DNA of 64,000 nt from Aeromicrobium sp. (GTDB taxonomy: Bacteria; Actinomycetota; Actinomycetes; Propionibacteriales; Nocardioidaceae), in the NCBI GenBank assembly GCA_014377785.1, contig JACMOZ010000038.1, forward strand, positions 62,001 to 126,000, written 5' to 3'. The notes under the pieces are model-generated. The model made no database searches. It worked only from the letters and a program-made list of their open reading frames with translations, and was not told where the DNA came from. The position numbers and the translations under genes are program-made. How positions within the stretch are numbered: the first letter of the stretch is position 1; the number at the start of each line of letters is the position of its first letter. Of the stretch, positions 41,599 through 50,285 are shown piece by piece.

Positions 41599-42083
41599 AA
41601 CTTCTCCTCAGATGGGGCGAGTTCCTCAGATTTGGCGAGTTCCTCAGTTGCGGCGAGCGCTTGTGCAACAGCGTCTTTCCAGGCCATCCAGGAAAGCAGC
41701 GCACATTTCACGCGGGCAGGAAACTTGGCGACACCCGCGAAGGCTATGCCATCTTCGAGAGTGTCTTCGTTGGGTTCGATCTTTCCGCGACTCTGCATGA
41801 GTTCGCTGAACTCGGCATGCAACGACAAACCCTCCTGGACAGTCTTGCCCAGGATCAGGTCGTTGAGCACGGAGGCCGACGCTTGGCTGATCGAGCATCC
41901 CTCGGAGGCATACGAAATGTCGGCGACCTTGTCGCCCTCAAGGTGGACGCGCATAGTGATTTCGTCGCCACAAGTCGGGTTGACGTGATGGACCTCGGCC
42001 TCGAAGGGCTCGCGAAGTCCGGCACCGTGCGGGTGCTTGTAGTGATCCAGGATAATTTCCTGGTAGAGCAGATTGAGATCCAT
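41595..42083 (-). CDS. sufU: SufU zinc-dependent sulfurtransferase
   Basis: A 162-residue SufU, which accepts persulfide sulfur from SufS and passes it to the assembly complex. Zinc/sulfur ligands are Cys38 and Asp40 (NPTCGDEI), Cys63 (EGCSISQAS) and Cys127 (RVKCALL). The region between matches the SufU insert absent from IscU. The C-terminus is extended by a repeat-encoded acidic tail (ALAATEELAKSEELAPSEE). It begins 11 bases after the sufS stop and overlaps sufT at its end. Confidence 0.95.
   Translation of the reverse strand: MDLNLLYQEIILDHYKHPHGAGLREPFEAEVHHVNPTCGDEITMRVHLEGDKVADISYASEGCSISQASASVLNDLILGKTVQEGLSLHAEFSELMQSRGKIEPNEDTLEDGIAFAGVAKFPARVKCALLSWMAWKDAVAQALAATEELAKSEELAPSEEKL
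41609..41662 (-). repeat. Three 18-bp units encoding the SufU C-terminal tail
   Basis: CAGATGGGGCGAGTTCCT (41609), CAGATTTGGCGAGTTCCT (41627) and the more diverged CAGTTGCGGCGAGCGCTT (41645). They encode hexapeptide units (E-L-A-x-S/T-E) in phase, so slippage would change tail length only. Confidence 0.8.
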
Positions 42084-42094
42084 GTAGCTGCGTC

Positions 42095-43348
42095 CTAGAC
42101 CTTGAAAAACGTCTTCGTGTAATCCAACGCCTCAACGAGTGCATCAATTTCCTCACGCACGGTATAGAGGTAGAAAGACGCACGAGTCGTCGATTGGACG
42201 CCGAAGCGCAAATGGGCCGGCTTGGCACAGTGGTGACCTGCGCGAACGGCCACACCTTGTGAATCGAGCAGTTGGCTGACGTCGTGGGGGTGCACACCAT
42301 CGAGAGTGAAACTGATCGCCCCACCACGCATCACGGCCTCTTTGGGGCCGACCACGGTGAGCCCGCCGACCTCGTGGAGACGATCAAGTGCGTAGGCGGT
42401 GATCTCGCGCTCGTGCTCGGCGACGTTGTGCATGCCGAGGGTGCTGAGGTAGTCGACCGCGGCACCCAGACCAATGGCCTGGGCGATCGGCGGGGTGCCT
42501 GCTTCGAAACGGGAGGGAGGAGCCGCGTAGGTCGAACGCTCCATGGTGACAGTTTCGATCATTTCGCCGCCGCCGAGAAATGGCGGGAGTTCGGCGAGCA
42601 GTTCATAACGACCCCATAGGACGCCGATGCCGGTCGGCCCGAGCATTTTGTGACCGGTGAACGCCACGAAGTCTGCACCAAGGGCGGCCATGTCGACCGG
42701 GAGCTGGGGCACCGCTTGCGAACCGTCGACCACGACGAGCGCTCCGACCGAATGCGCCTTCGCGATGATCTGGTCAAGCGGATTGACGGTGCCGAGCATA
42801 TTGGACACCCACGTCACCGAGACGACCTTGGTGCGCTCGGTGATCAGGCTGTCGATGTTGGACAGGTCCAACCGGCCTTCATCGGTCACGCCAAACCACG
42901 TGAGAGTGGCTCCGGTCCGCTGCGTGAGCAGTTGCCACGGCACGATGTTGGAGTGATGCTCCATCTCGGTGATCACAACATCATCGCCGGGACCCACGCG
43001 GCCAGCGTCGCCGAGGACGCGGGCCACCAGGTTGAGCGCTTCGGAAGCGTTCTTGGTGAACACGACTTCGTCGCGGCTGGGTGCGCCGATGAACGCTGCG
43101 ACCTTGTCACGGGCGTCTTCAAAAGCAGCGCTCGCTTCGGCGCCGAGTTGGTGCATCGCCCGGGCGACATTGGCGTTGTGCATCCGGTAATGATCGTCAA
43201 TCGCAGCAATCACGCTTGCCGGCTTCTGCGAAGTGTTGGCGCTGTCGAGATAGACCAAGGGTTTGTCGTCGGCAAGGCGGCGCGACAAAATCGGGAAGTC
43301 TTCCCGGATTTTTGTCACGTCGTAGGTCGACGCCTTGGCCTCAATCAC
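42095..43348 (-). CDS. sufS: Cysteine desulfurase SufS
   Basis: A 417-residue PLP-dependent group II cysteine desulfurase, releasing sulfur from cysteine for cluster assembly. The PLP lysine is Lys234 in FTGHKMLGPTGIGVLWG, HHSNIVPWQ holds the cofactor-stacking histidine region, and the catalytic cysteine is Cys374 in RAGHHCAKPAH. The N-terminus DFPILSRRL and LVYLDSANTSQKP are typical. It is the fifth structural gene of the SUF operon. A repeated palindrome fills the 67 bases between sufC and sufS. Confidence 0.97.
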   Translation of the reverse strand: MIEAKASTYDVTKIREDFPILSRRLADDKPLVYLDSANTSQKPASVIAAIDDHYRMHNANVARAMHQLGAEASAAFEDARDKVAAFIGAPSRDEVVFTKNASEALNLVARVLGDAGRVGPGDDVVITEMEHHSNIVPWQLLTQRTGATLTWFGVTDEGRLDLSNIDSLITERTKVVSVTWVSNMLGTVNPLDQIIAKAHSVGALVVVDGSQAVPQLPVDMAALGADFVAFTGHKMLGPTGIGVLWGRYELLAELPPFLGGGEMIETVTMERSTYAAPPSRFEAGTPPIAQAIGLGAAVDYLSTLGMHNVAEHEREITAYALDRLHEVGGLTVVGPKEAVMRGGAISFTLDGVHPHDVSQLLDSQGVAVRAGHHCAKPAHLRFGVQSTTRASFYLYTVREEIDALVEALDYTKTFFKV

Positions 43349-43356
43349 ACTTTCTC

Positions 43357-43402
43357 CCTTTTGCGAGCAAAGCTCACTGTGTCCTTTTTGCGAGCAAAGC
43401 TC
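43357..43402 (-). repeat. Tandem pair of hairpin-forming repeats between sufC and sufS
   Basis: CCTTTTGCGAGCAAAGCTC (43357-43375) recurs at 43383-43402 with one extra T. Each copy can fold on TTTGC/GCAAA. They occupy most of the only sizeable gap inside the SUF operon, where they could influence mRNA processing, stability or the relative expression of sufC and sufS. Confidence 0.75.
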
Positions 43403-43415
43403 CCAGCGCCTATTG

Positions 43416-44177
43416 TCACCGTGCGGCGGCCTTCACGTACTTGTCGTAGCCCTCGGCCTCGAGCTGGTCGGCAAGTTCCCGGCCGCCCTGCTCGGCAACG
43501 CGACCAGCCACGAACACGTGGACGAAGTCGGGCTTGATGTATTGCAGGATGCGGGTGTAGTGAGTGATGAGAAGTACGCCGCGGTCGCCCTGTGCGCTAA
43601 AGCGGTTGACGCCGGCCGACACGATGCGCAGAGCGTCGATGTCCAGACCAGAATCGGTCTCATCGAGAACCGCGAATTTGGGGTTGAGGAGTTCCAGCTG
43701 GGCGATCTCGTGGCGTTTCTTTTCGCCACCGGAGAATCCCTCATTGACGCTGCGCTGCGCGAATTCCTTGTCCAGCGTGACGCGCGCGAGCGCTTCATTG
43801 ACGTCCTTGATCCAGGTGCGGAGCTTCGGGGCTTCACCGTCGATCGCGGTCTTGGCAGTCCGAAGGAAGTTGGCGACCGAGACGCCGGGAACCTCGACGG
43901 GATACTGCATGGCAAGGAACAAACCCGCGCGGGCGCGCTCGTCGACCTTCATCGACAAGATGTCGACGCCGTCGAGAGTGGCCGAACCGCCGGTGACCTT
44001 GTATTTGGGATGACCTGCGATCGAATAGGCAAGTGTCGACTTGCCCGAACCGTTGGGACCCATGATGGCGTGAATTTCACCGGTCTTCACGGTCAGATCG
44101 ACACCGCGAAGGATCTCCTTTGAGCCCTCTTCGGTATCAACCGAGACGTGAAGGTCCTTGATTTCCAAGGTGGCCAT
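43416..44177 (-). CDS. sufC: Fe-S assembly ATPase SufC
   Basis: A 253-residue soluble ABC ATPase of the SufBCD scaffold. Walker A GPNGSGKST, the signature FSGGEKKRHEI, Walker B KFAVLDETDSGLDIDAL and the switch ILLITHYTRIL are present; the DETDSGLD form is diagnostic of SufC. ATP use drives conformational change in SufBD during cluster assembly. The start ATG at 44177 lies six bases after the Rieske gene stop. Confidence 0.97.
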   Translation of the reverse strand: MATLEIKDLHVSVDTEEGSKEILRGVDLTVKTGEIHAIMGPNGSGKSTLAYSIAGHPKYKVTGGSATLDGVDILSMKVDERARAGLFLAMQYPVEVPGVSVANFLRTAKTAIDGEAPKLRTWIKDVNEALARVTLDKEFAQRSVNEGFSGGEKKRHEIAQLELLNPKFAVLDETDSGLDIDALRIVSAGVNRFSAQGDRGVLLITHYTRILQYIKPDFVHVFVAGRVAEQGGRELADQLEAEGYDKYVKAAAR

Positions 44178-44183
44178 GTGTTC

Positions 44184-44546
44184 TCAACTCCTGTGCATGG
44201 AGAGGTCGACCAGAACGGCGTCCCCCTCTAATTTGGTGGGATAAGTCTGTACGGGTTCGGTGGCGGGCAAGTTGAGCACCGCGCCGGTGCGGACATCGAA
44301 GCGGGAGCCGTGCAACCAGCATTCGATTTCACAGCCTTCGACGTCACCTTCGGATAGTGGGATCGCCGCGTGCGAGCATTCGTCCCGGATGGCATAGACA
44401 TCGTCGCCGTCGCGCACGAGGGCGATCTCAACTCCGTCGACTTCGACGGCGAGAACACCTCCCTGAGGGACATCGGCGAATGCAACTGCCATCACAAAGT
44501 CCTCGGACTTAGTGGGCAGCGCAGCACCGGTATCGAAATCACTCAC
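44184..44546 (-). CDS. Rieske-type [2Fe-2S] ferredoxin in the SUF operon
   Basis: A 120-residue Rieske ferredoxin. Cluster ligands are Cys57 and His59 (DECSHAAIPL) and Cys76 and His79 (ECWLHGSRFDVRTG), the ordinary C-x-H and C-x2-H pair. These resemble NDO-type oxygenase ferredoxin subunits. It may donate electrons for cluster assembly, but that is inference from its place between sufD and sufC, which is common in actinobacterial SUF operons. The ATG at 44546 overlaps the sufD stop (4 bases). Confidence 0.92.
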   Translation of the reverse strand: MSDFDTGAALPTKSEDFVMAVAFADVPQGGVLAVEVDGVEIALVRDGDDVYAIRDECSHAAIPLSEGDVEGCEIECWLHGSRFDVRTGAVLNLPATEPVQTYPTKLEGDAVLVDLSMHRS

Positions 44547-45712
44547 GCGATACTTCCGGCATTCTTGGCTAGTTCACCTTCGACTGCCGACATCAGCCGT
44601 GCTTCGATCTGATCGACTCCAATGCGGCGGATGATGGCGTTGAAAAAACCGTGCACCACGAGGTTGCGGGCTTCGGCTTCGGTGATTCCTCGGCTCTGCA
44701 AATAGAACAAGTGCTCGTCGTCGAAGCGTCCCGTCGTGCTCGAGTGGCCGGCGCCTTGGATCTCGCCGGTCTCGATCTCGAGGTTCGGGATCGAGTCGGC
44801 ACGGCAACCGTCGGTCAACACGAGGTTGTCGTTGCTCTCGAACGTGTCGATGCCTTCGGCCTCCTTGCGGATGAGCACGTCACCGACCCATACGGCGTGT
44901 GCGCCCTTGCCCTGCAAAGCGCCTTTGTATTCGACCTTGCTCTTGGTCTTGGGCGCGTTGTGGTCGACAAACAGTCGGTGTTCGATGTGCTGGCCGGCAT
45001 CGGCGAAATAGACGCCAAGCATTTCGGCCTGGCCACCGGGTCCCGCAAAGTCGACCGAACAGTTGAGGCGTACGAGGTTGCCGCCGAGCGAGACCGCGAC
45101 GTGCTTGTAGGTCGCATCGCGGCCGACATTGCCGTGGTGATGAGCCACGTGAACCGCGTCATCGTCCCAGTCCTGGATCGACACAAGCGTCAGGTTGGCA
45201 CCGTCGTTGACCTTGACCTCGACGTTGGCCGCAACGACGGCGCTGCCGACATGGTCGAGAATGATCGTGGCCTTGGCGAACTGGCCGATCTCGATGAAGA
45301 TGTGGCCGAAACTGGTGCCATCGATGCCTTCGCCGCGCAGCGTAAGATTGATCGGTTCGGCGATCTCGGCGTTGGCCGGGATGTCGATGATGGTCGCCTT
45401 GCCGAAACTGTGCCATGCCTGAGCGCTGACACGATCGGTCGGCGTGTAGACCGAACCGAGGCGGGCGTCATCGCGGCCCACGGCCTGGAAAGTGACCCGG
45501 GGATCGGCGTCGACGGTTGCAACGATCTTGCCGTCGGCCGCGAAGGACCCGTCGTGCAGACCCTTGAGTCGTTTGATTGGAGTGAACCGCCAGGCCTCCT
45601 CCATGCCCTTGGGCACCTCAAAATGATCGAGATCGAAGGACCCCGGTGCGTGGAGATACTCGCGCCCGCTCGGGGTCTCGATGGCCTCGGCAACGTTGTT
45701 GGTGACGGTCAA
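44543..45712 (-). CDS. sufD: Fe-S assembly protein SufD
   Basis: A 389-residue SufD, partner of SufB and SufC in the scaffold. Its beta-helix core runs from about residue 100 onward, with the C-terminal SufB/SufD helical domain ending [41 protein letters not shown], a strong family signature, is also present. The start ATG overlaps the sufB stop by four bases. The proteins assemble as SufBC2D in the cytoplasm. Confidence 0.96.
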   Translation of the reverse strand: MTVTNNVAEAIETPSGREYLHAPGSFDLDHFEVPKGMEEAWRFTPIKRLKGLHDGSFAADGKIVATVDADPRVTFQAVGRDDARLGSVYTPTDRVSAQAWHSFGKATIIDIPANAEIAEPINLTLRGEGIDGTSFGHIFIEIGQFAKATIILDHVGSAVVAANVEVKVNDGANLTLVSIQDWDDDAVHVAHHHGNVGRDATYKHVAVSLGGNLVRLNCSVDFAGPGGQAEMLGVYFADAGQHIEHRLFVDHNAPKTKSKVEYKGALQGKGAHAVWVGDVLIRKEAEGIDTFESNDNLVLTDGCRADSIPNLEIETGEIQGAGHSSTTGRFDDEHLFYLQSRGITEAEARNLVVHGFFNAIIRRIGVDQIEARLMSAVEGELAKNAGSIA

Positions 45713-47148
45713 CCGACTGCGCCTTCCATTTGAAGTTCGATAAGACGGTTGAGCTCGAGGGCGTACTCCATCGGGAGTTCGCGCGCGATGGGCTCGACGA
45801 ACCCACGGACGATCATCGCCATCGCTTCGTCTTCTTCCATACCCCGGCTCATGAAGTAGAACAACTGGTCATCGCTGAGCTTGGACACCGTGGCCTCATG
45901 GCCGAGCGTGACATCGTCTTCACGTACGTCGACATACGGGTAGGTGTCTGAGCGGCTGATCTGGTCGACAAGGAGCGCATCGCACTTGACAGTGCTCTTG
46001 GAGCCCTTGGCGCCTTCGAGCACCTGCAGCAGTCCGCGGTAGGACGAACGTCCGCCGCCGCGGGCCACCGACTTGCTCAGGATCGAGCTCGACGTGTTGG
46101 GGGCGGCATGCACCATCTTGGCGCCGGCGTCCTGGTGCTGTCCTTCACCCGAGAAAGCAACCGACAGCGTCTCGCCACGAGCGTGTTCGCCCATCAGGTA
46201 GACGGCGGGGTACTTCATAGTGACCTTGGAGCCGATATTGCCGTCGACCCATTCCATCGTCGCGCCTTCTTCACAGACGGCGCGCTTGGTGACGAGGTTG
46301 TAGACGTTGTTCGACCAGTTCTGGATCGTCGTGTAGCGGCAACGGCCGCCCTTTTTGACGATGATCTCGACGACGGCGGAGTGCAATGAGTCCGAGGAGT
46401 AGATCGGCGCGGTGCAGCCTTCGACGTAATGCACGTAGGCGCCTTCATCGACGATGATCAGCGTGCGCTCGAACTGGCCCATGTTCTCGGTATTGATCCG
46501 GAAGTAGGCCTGCAATGGGATGTCGACGTGGACACCCTTGGGCACGTAAATGAACGAGCCGCCGGACCATACGGCCGAGTTGAGCGCGGAGAACTTGTTG
46601 TCGCCGATCGGGATGATCGTCGCGAAGTATTCGCGGAACAATTCGGGCTGTTCCTTGAGCGCCGTATCTGTGTCGAGGAAGAGTACGCCTTGTTCTTCGA
46701 GGTCTTTGCGGATCGAGTGATAGACGACTTCGGATTCATACTGAGCAGCGACGCCAGAGACGAGGCGCTGCTTCTCGGCTTCGGGGATGCCCAGGCGATC
46801 GTAGGTGTTCTTGATGTCTGCGGGCAGGTCATCCCAGGTGGCGGCCTGCTTTTCGGTCGAGCGCACGAAATATTTGATGTTGTCGAAGTGGATGCCGCTG
46901 AGGTCCGCACCCCAATTGGGCATCGGCTTGCGGCCGAAGAGTTTGAGGCCCTTCAGACGCATATCGAGCATCCATTCGGGTTCGCTCTTGAGTGCCGAGA
47001 TGTTGCGTACGACGTCTTCGGAAAGACCGCGCTTCGCGTTGGCTCCGGACGTGTCGTTGTCGGACCAGCCGAAGTCATAGTGGCCGAGGTCCTTGAGTTG
47101 TGGGTTTGCCTGCTCAACCTTGTTTGGCGCACTCGTGGTCGAAGTCAT
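45709..47148 (-). CDS. sufB: Fe-S assembly protein SufB
   Basis: A 479-residue SufB scaffold subunit carrying the nascent Fe-S cluster. Recognisable blocks are [20 protein letters not shown] near the N-terminus, [40 protein letters not shown] and [20 protein letters not shown] at the end. The ATG at 47148 is preceded by AGAGAGGG and overlaps the sufR stop (ATGA). The frame is open to 47196 but that part lies inside sufR. It is the first structural gene of the SUF operon. Confidence 0.97.
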   Translation of the reverse strand: MTSTTSAPNKVEQANPQLKDLGHYDFGWSDNDTSGANAKRGLSEDVVRNISALKSEPEWMLDMRLKGLKLFGRKPMPNWGADLSGIHFDNIKYFVRSTEKQAATWDDLPADIKNTYDRLGIPEAEKQRLVSGVAAQYESEVVYHSIRKDLEEQGVLFLDTDTALKEQPELFREYFATIIPIGDNKFSALNSAVWSGGSFIYVPKGVHVDIPLQAYFRINTENMGQFERTLIIVDEGAYVHYVEGCTAPIYSSDSLHSAVVEIIVKKGGRCRYTTIQNWSNNVYNLVTKRAVCEEGATMEWVDGNIGSKVTMKYPAVYLMGEHARGETLSVAFSGEGQHQDAGAKMVHAAPNTSSSILSKSVARGGGRSSYRGLLQVLEGAKGSKSTVKCDALLVDQISRSDTYPYVDVREDDVTLGHEATVSKLSDDQLFYFMSRGMEEDEAMAMIVRGFVEPIARELPMEYALELNRLIELQMEGAVG

Positions 47149-47831
47149 GTGTTGGCCCTCTCTTCTGCGGAAAAATGCGGGATGTTGGTCGTGCACACGC
47201 CATCGCCGTGGGCGATGGTGGCAAGTCGCTGGACGTGGCTGCCGAGCAGTCGCGAGAACATTTCGGCCTCGGCTTCACACAATTGGGGGAATTCCTCGGC
47301 CACATGGGCAACCGGGCAGTGGTGCTGGCAGACCTGCGAGCCGCTGGGCGCATTTTTGGCCGAGGCGGCATAACCGTCCTGGCTCAGGGCTTCGGCGAGG
47401 ATCCCGGCGTGGTGTTCGGGCGCGGCGGCCTGGATCAGTGGGCGTATGCGGGCCTCGAGTTCGACGACCCGTTGGCGGGCGAAGGCCTGCACGGCCGCGT
47501 CTCCCCCGGTGCTCTGCAGATATCGCAGCGCGTCGGTGGCCAGATCGTCATAAGCCTGATCGAAATGATCGCGACCGGCGTCGGTCACGACAAAGACCTT
47601 GGCCGGTCGGCCGCGTCCCCGTGCACCGTTGATGCGCTGGTCACGCGCTTCGATAACGCCATCGGCAAGTAGGACGTCGAGATGCCGGCGCACCGCGGCC
47701 GGGGTTAGCCGGAGTCTCTGGGCAAGGTCGACCGCCGTGGACGGGCCCTCAGTCATGATCGAATTGGCGACTCGTTCACGGGTAGGCGCGTCGTCAACAG
47801 ACGACGCCTGCTCGACCCGGATGTTTTTCAC
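47145..47831 (-). CDS. sufR: SufR-type Fe-S cluster-sensing transcriptional regulator
   Basis: A 228-residue repressor-type regulator of the SUF operon. The N-terminal winged helix ([34 protein letters not shown]) binds DNA, and the C-terminus carries four cysteines, Cys168, Cys172, Cys185 and Cys213, of which the first three form the usual cluster-ligand spacing for a 4Fe-4S sensor. It is the first gene of the operon, so autoregulation is expected. The GTG at 47831 is six bases after CACACT, a leaderless-type start, with a short palindrome over the start region. Confidence 0.93.
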   Translation of the reverse strand: MKNIRVEQASSVDDAPTRERVANSIMTEGPSTAVDLAQRLRLTPAAVRRHLDVLLADGVIEARDQRINGARGRGRPAKVFVVTDAGRDHFDQAYDDLATDALRYLQSTGGDAAVQAFARQRVVELEARIRPLIQAAAPEHHAGILAEALSQDGYAASAKNAPSGSQVCQHHCPVAHVAEEFPQLCEAEAEMFSRLLGSHVQRLATIAHGDGVCTTNIPHFSAEERANT

Positions 47832-47883
47832 TACACAAGTGTGCCTTTAATCATCTGAGCGTTCAACAAAGGTATGCCTTAGT
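47829..47883 (-). promoter_or_regulatory. sufR promoter with candidate SufR operator elements
   Basis: On the minus strand CACACT (-10-like) lies six bases before the sufR GTG. CACT-N5-AGTG (47829-47841) is a palindrome lying over the start site itself. Farther up, AAGG-TATG-CCTT (47869-47880) is another palindrome, and GTRTGCCTT occurs twice, at 47839-47847 and 47872-47880, exactly 33 bases apart (about three helix turns). These are natural candidates for autoregulation. Confidence 0.5.
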
Positions 47884-47896
47884 AGTGCCGCTCGCC

Positions 47897-47960
47897 CCCA
47901 GATTTGTGCGCATACGGCCACAATCTTGGAAAAAAATCGCCGTCTGCGCACAAATCTGGG
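47897..47960. repeat. Palindromic intergenic repeat, type A (copy 2)
   Basis: CCCAGATTTGTGCGCA (47897-47912) and its exact inverse (47945-47960) are 16-bp arms, with inner ACGGC/GCCGT arms and a central loop containing an A-run. It shares its design and core with the copy at 31773-31830. The right arm ends five bases before the -10 box of the polymerase gene (47965), so it overlaps the -35 region. Confidence 0.8.
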
Positions 47961-47977
47961 CCGTTAGAGTGCTTGCC

Positions 47978-49030
47978 ATGGCATCTGAGGCAGTTGAGAT
48001 CGACGCGGGCGGGCGCTCCGTTCGAGTGTCCAGCCCCTCACGGGTGATCTTCCCCGCGACGGAACGGACCACCGAGATCACCAAACTCGAGGTGGCGCAA
48101 TTTTATGTCGACGTCGAAGACGGTCTTATGCGCGCGCTCCGCAATCGGCCGACGACCCTGGAACGCTGGCCAAAGGGCGTCCTCGCGGGTATGAAACTCT
48201 CGACCGCCGGCAGCACCGGTGATGCGTTTTATCAAAAACGGGTACCCCGCGGCGCGCCCCCGTACCTCGAGACGGCCCGCATCACGTTCCCTTCCGGTCG
48301 CGAAGCCGACGAGGTATGTCCTACCGAGATTGCCTCTGCCGCCTGGGCTGCGCACATGGGCACAATTACTTTTCATCCCTGGCCGGTGCGCCGCGACCGG
48401 CCCGACCATCCCGACGAATTACGGATCGACCTCGACCCGCAGCCCGGGACCGATTTCCACGACGCCGTTCGTGTCGCCGGCGACCTCCATAGTTTGCTCG
48501 ACGAAATCGGCATCACGGCATACCCGAAGACGAGTGGAAACCGAGGCGTCCATGTATTCATACGCATCGAACCGCGCTGGACGTTCGTGGACGTGCGGCA
48601 CGCCGCCATTGCACTCGGGCGCGAACTGGCGCGGCGTTCGAACGGCGTGACGATGAATTGGTGGAAAGAAGAGCGCGGTGCCAACATTTTTGTCGACTTC
48701 AACCAGAATTGCCGCGATCGAACGATGGCCAGCGCTTATAGCCTGCGCTCGATCGCGGGAGCGCCCGTTTCCACGCCGGTGACTTGGGACGAATTGACCG
48801 ACGTCAAGGATCCTCGCGACTTCAACCTGCATACCGTACCTTCGCGCCTGGCCAAAATTGGCGATCCGCACGCCACGATCGATGACGTGGAGCATTCGCT
48901 CGACACGCTGCTCGAGTGGTGGGAGCGAGATCTCAGTAACGGTCTCGGCGAAATGCCGTTCCCGCCCGACTACCCAAAAATGCCCGGCGAGCCAAAACGA
49001 GTCCAGCCCAGCAAGGCCAAGTCCCCGTAA
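47978..49030 (+). CDS. LigD-type polymerase/primase domain protein (NHEJ)
   Basis: A 350-residue stand-alone LigD polymerase domain of the archaeo-eukaryotic primase fold, which fills ends during non-homologous end joining. Catalytic aspartates lie in RIDLDPQPGT (Asp151 and Asp153) and NIFVDFNQN (Asp240); SGNRGVHVFIRI is the histidine-containing motif. No ligase or phosphoesterase domain is fused; a separate LigC-like ligase is convergent next door. The ATG at 47978 lies seven bases after TAGAGT (47965-47970), so leaderless. No Ku gene is in the window. Confidence 0.92.
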   Translation: MASEAVEIDAGGRSVRVSSPSRVIFPATERTTEITKLEVAQFYVDVEDGLMRALRNRPTTLERWPKGVLAGMKLSTAGSTGDAFYQKRVPRGAPPYLETARITFPSGREADEVCPTEIASAAWAAHMGTITFHPWPVRRDRPDHPDELRIDLDPQPGTDFHDAVRVAGDLHSLLDEIGITAYPKTSGNRGVHVFIRIEPRWTFVDVRHAAIALGRELARRSNGVTMNWWKEERGANIFVDFNQNCRDRTMASAYSLRSIAGAPVSTPVTWDELTDVKDPRDFNLHTVPSRLAKIGDPHATIDDVEHSLDTLLEWWERDLSNGLGEMPFPPDYPKMPGEPKRVQPSKAKSP

Positions 49031-49075
49031 CGTCATAAAAAACGTGGCTTCTGGGCCGCCGCTTTTATGACGTTA
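49028..49075. terminator. Bidirectional terminator carrying both stop codons
   Basis: TAACGTCATAAAA (49028-49040) and its exact inverse TTTTATGACGTTA (49063-49075) are 13-bp arms. The polymerase-domain TAA is the first three bases of the left arm, and the ligase TAA (minus strand) is the end of the right arm. A GC-rich stretch (GTGGC...GCCGC) sits inside. Confidence 0.75.
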
Positions 49076-50161
49076 TGAGGTGAGGACGTCCTTGAGGTCG
49101 TATTTGACGATCTCTTCAAGTTGGCCGTATCCGCAGGATTCGGGTTCGCGATCGGGGCGCCAGCGTTTGAATTGCGCCGTATGACGAAAACGCGTGCCCT
49201 CCATGTGTTCGTAGCCGACTTCGGCGACCCGTGTCGGTGCGAGGGGTACGAACGTCAAATCCTTGCCCGAACTCCATCGGGTCGTCGCGCCGGGCAGCCG
49301 GTCGTCAGCATGAGCGTCGGCGTCTTGCCAGCGGGCCCAGGGATGTTCGAAAAGATCCACCCGGAGTTCTGCAAGTTCGTCGATCAACTCGGCGCGCCGC
49401 GCATCCGTGAACGAGGCGGCGACCCCCACATGCTGCAAACCGCCTTGTTCGTCATAAAGGCCGAGAAGCATCGATCCGAGCAGCGGCCGCTCTTCGCTCG
49501 AGGCCTTGTGAAGGCGATAACCGGCGACGACAACATCGGCTGTCCGGGCGTGCTTGATCTTGAGCATGGTGCGTCCGTTGGGGGCATACGGTTTGCCAAG
49601 AGGTTTGGCGACGACTCCGTCGAGGCCGGCTCCTTCGAATTGTTCGAACCATTTCGCCGCCTTCGCGGGGTCCGTCGTCGTCCTGGTGACATGGATCGGC
49701 GGCTCCACCCCGGCGAGAGCCAACTCGAGTTGGCCGCGGCGTGCGGAAAACGGTTCGTCCATCAACGACTTGTCGCCGAGGGCCAACATGTCGAAAGCCA
49801 CGAAGGAGGCCGGCGCCTCCGTTGCAAGAAGATTCACCCGTGACGCCGCTGGGTGGATCCGATCTGACAACCGATCGAATTCGAGTCGATCGCCGATCGC
49901 GATGAAGATCTCGCCGTCGAGGACACAACGCTGCGGCAACTGTGCCTTGAGCGCCTCAACCAGCTCGGGGAAATAGCGATTGAGTTCCTTGGTGGACCGG
50001 CTGGCGAGGACGATCTCGTCGCCGTCGCGGAACACCAGGCAACGGAAACCATCCCATTTGGGCTCATAAGACAAGCCGCCGTCGAACTTCTGCGGGTCGG
50101 GAATCCCCTTGACCGACTTCGCCAACATTGGCTTGACCGGCGGCATCACCGGGAGCTGCAT
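49073..50161 (-). CDS. ligC: ATP-dependent DNA ligase (LigC type)
   Basis: A 362-residue ATP-dependent DNA ligase sealing nicks or broken ends. The nucleotidyltransferase motif I is EPKWDGFRC with the AMP-lysine Lys35; motif III/IIIa LDGEIFI and FVAFDMLAL, motif IV GLDGVVAKP and motif V TMLKIKH follow, and a C-terminal OB fold completes it (LTFVPLAPTRVAEVGYE). Length and layout match mycobacterial LigC. It converges on the LigD polymerase-domain gene; both probably serve alternative end joining or excision repair. Confidence 0.94.
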   Translation of the reverse strand: MQLPVMPPVKPMLAKSVKGIPDPQKFDGGLSYEPKWDGFRCLVFRDGDEIVLASRSTKELNRYFPELVEALKAQLPQRCVLDGEIFIAIGDRLEFDRLSDRIHPAASRVNLLATEAPASFVAFDMLALGDKSLMDEPFSARRGQLELALAGVEPPIHVTRTTTDPAKAAKWFEQFEGAGLDGVVAKPLGKPYAPNGRTMLKIKHARTADVVVAGYRLHKASSEERPLLGSMLLGLYDEQGGLQHVGVAASFTDARRAELIDELAELRVDLFEHPWARWQDADAHADDRLPGATTRWSSGKDLTFVPLAPTRVAEVGYEHMEGTRFRHTAQFKRWRPDREPESCGYGQLEEIVKYDLKDVLTS

Positions 50162-50285
50162 CTCGGCCTCGATTCGTATGGACGGGTGCCCTTCAGCCTA
50201 GGGCAAATGAGCAGCTTCGGCGGGAGCCGCATGGGTCCCGAACGCCGGCAATAAACCGGCATTGGTACCTCCCTACAATGGTCGG

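Noticed and set aside
47897..47960. Type A palindrome as a CRISPR unit or riboswitch
   Set aside because: There are only two widely separated copies with different flanks and no spacer array; the simple nested stems do not match any riboswitch fold I know.
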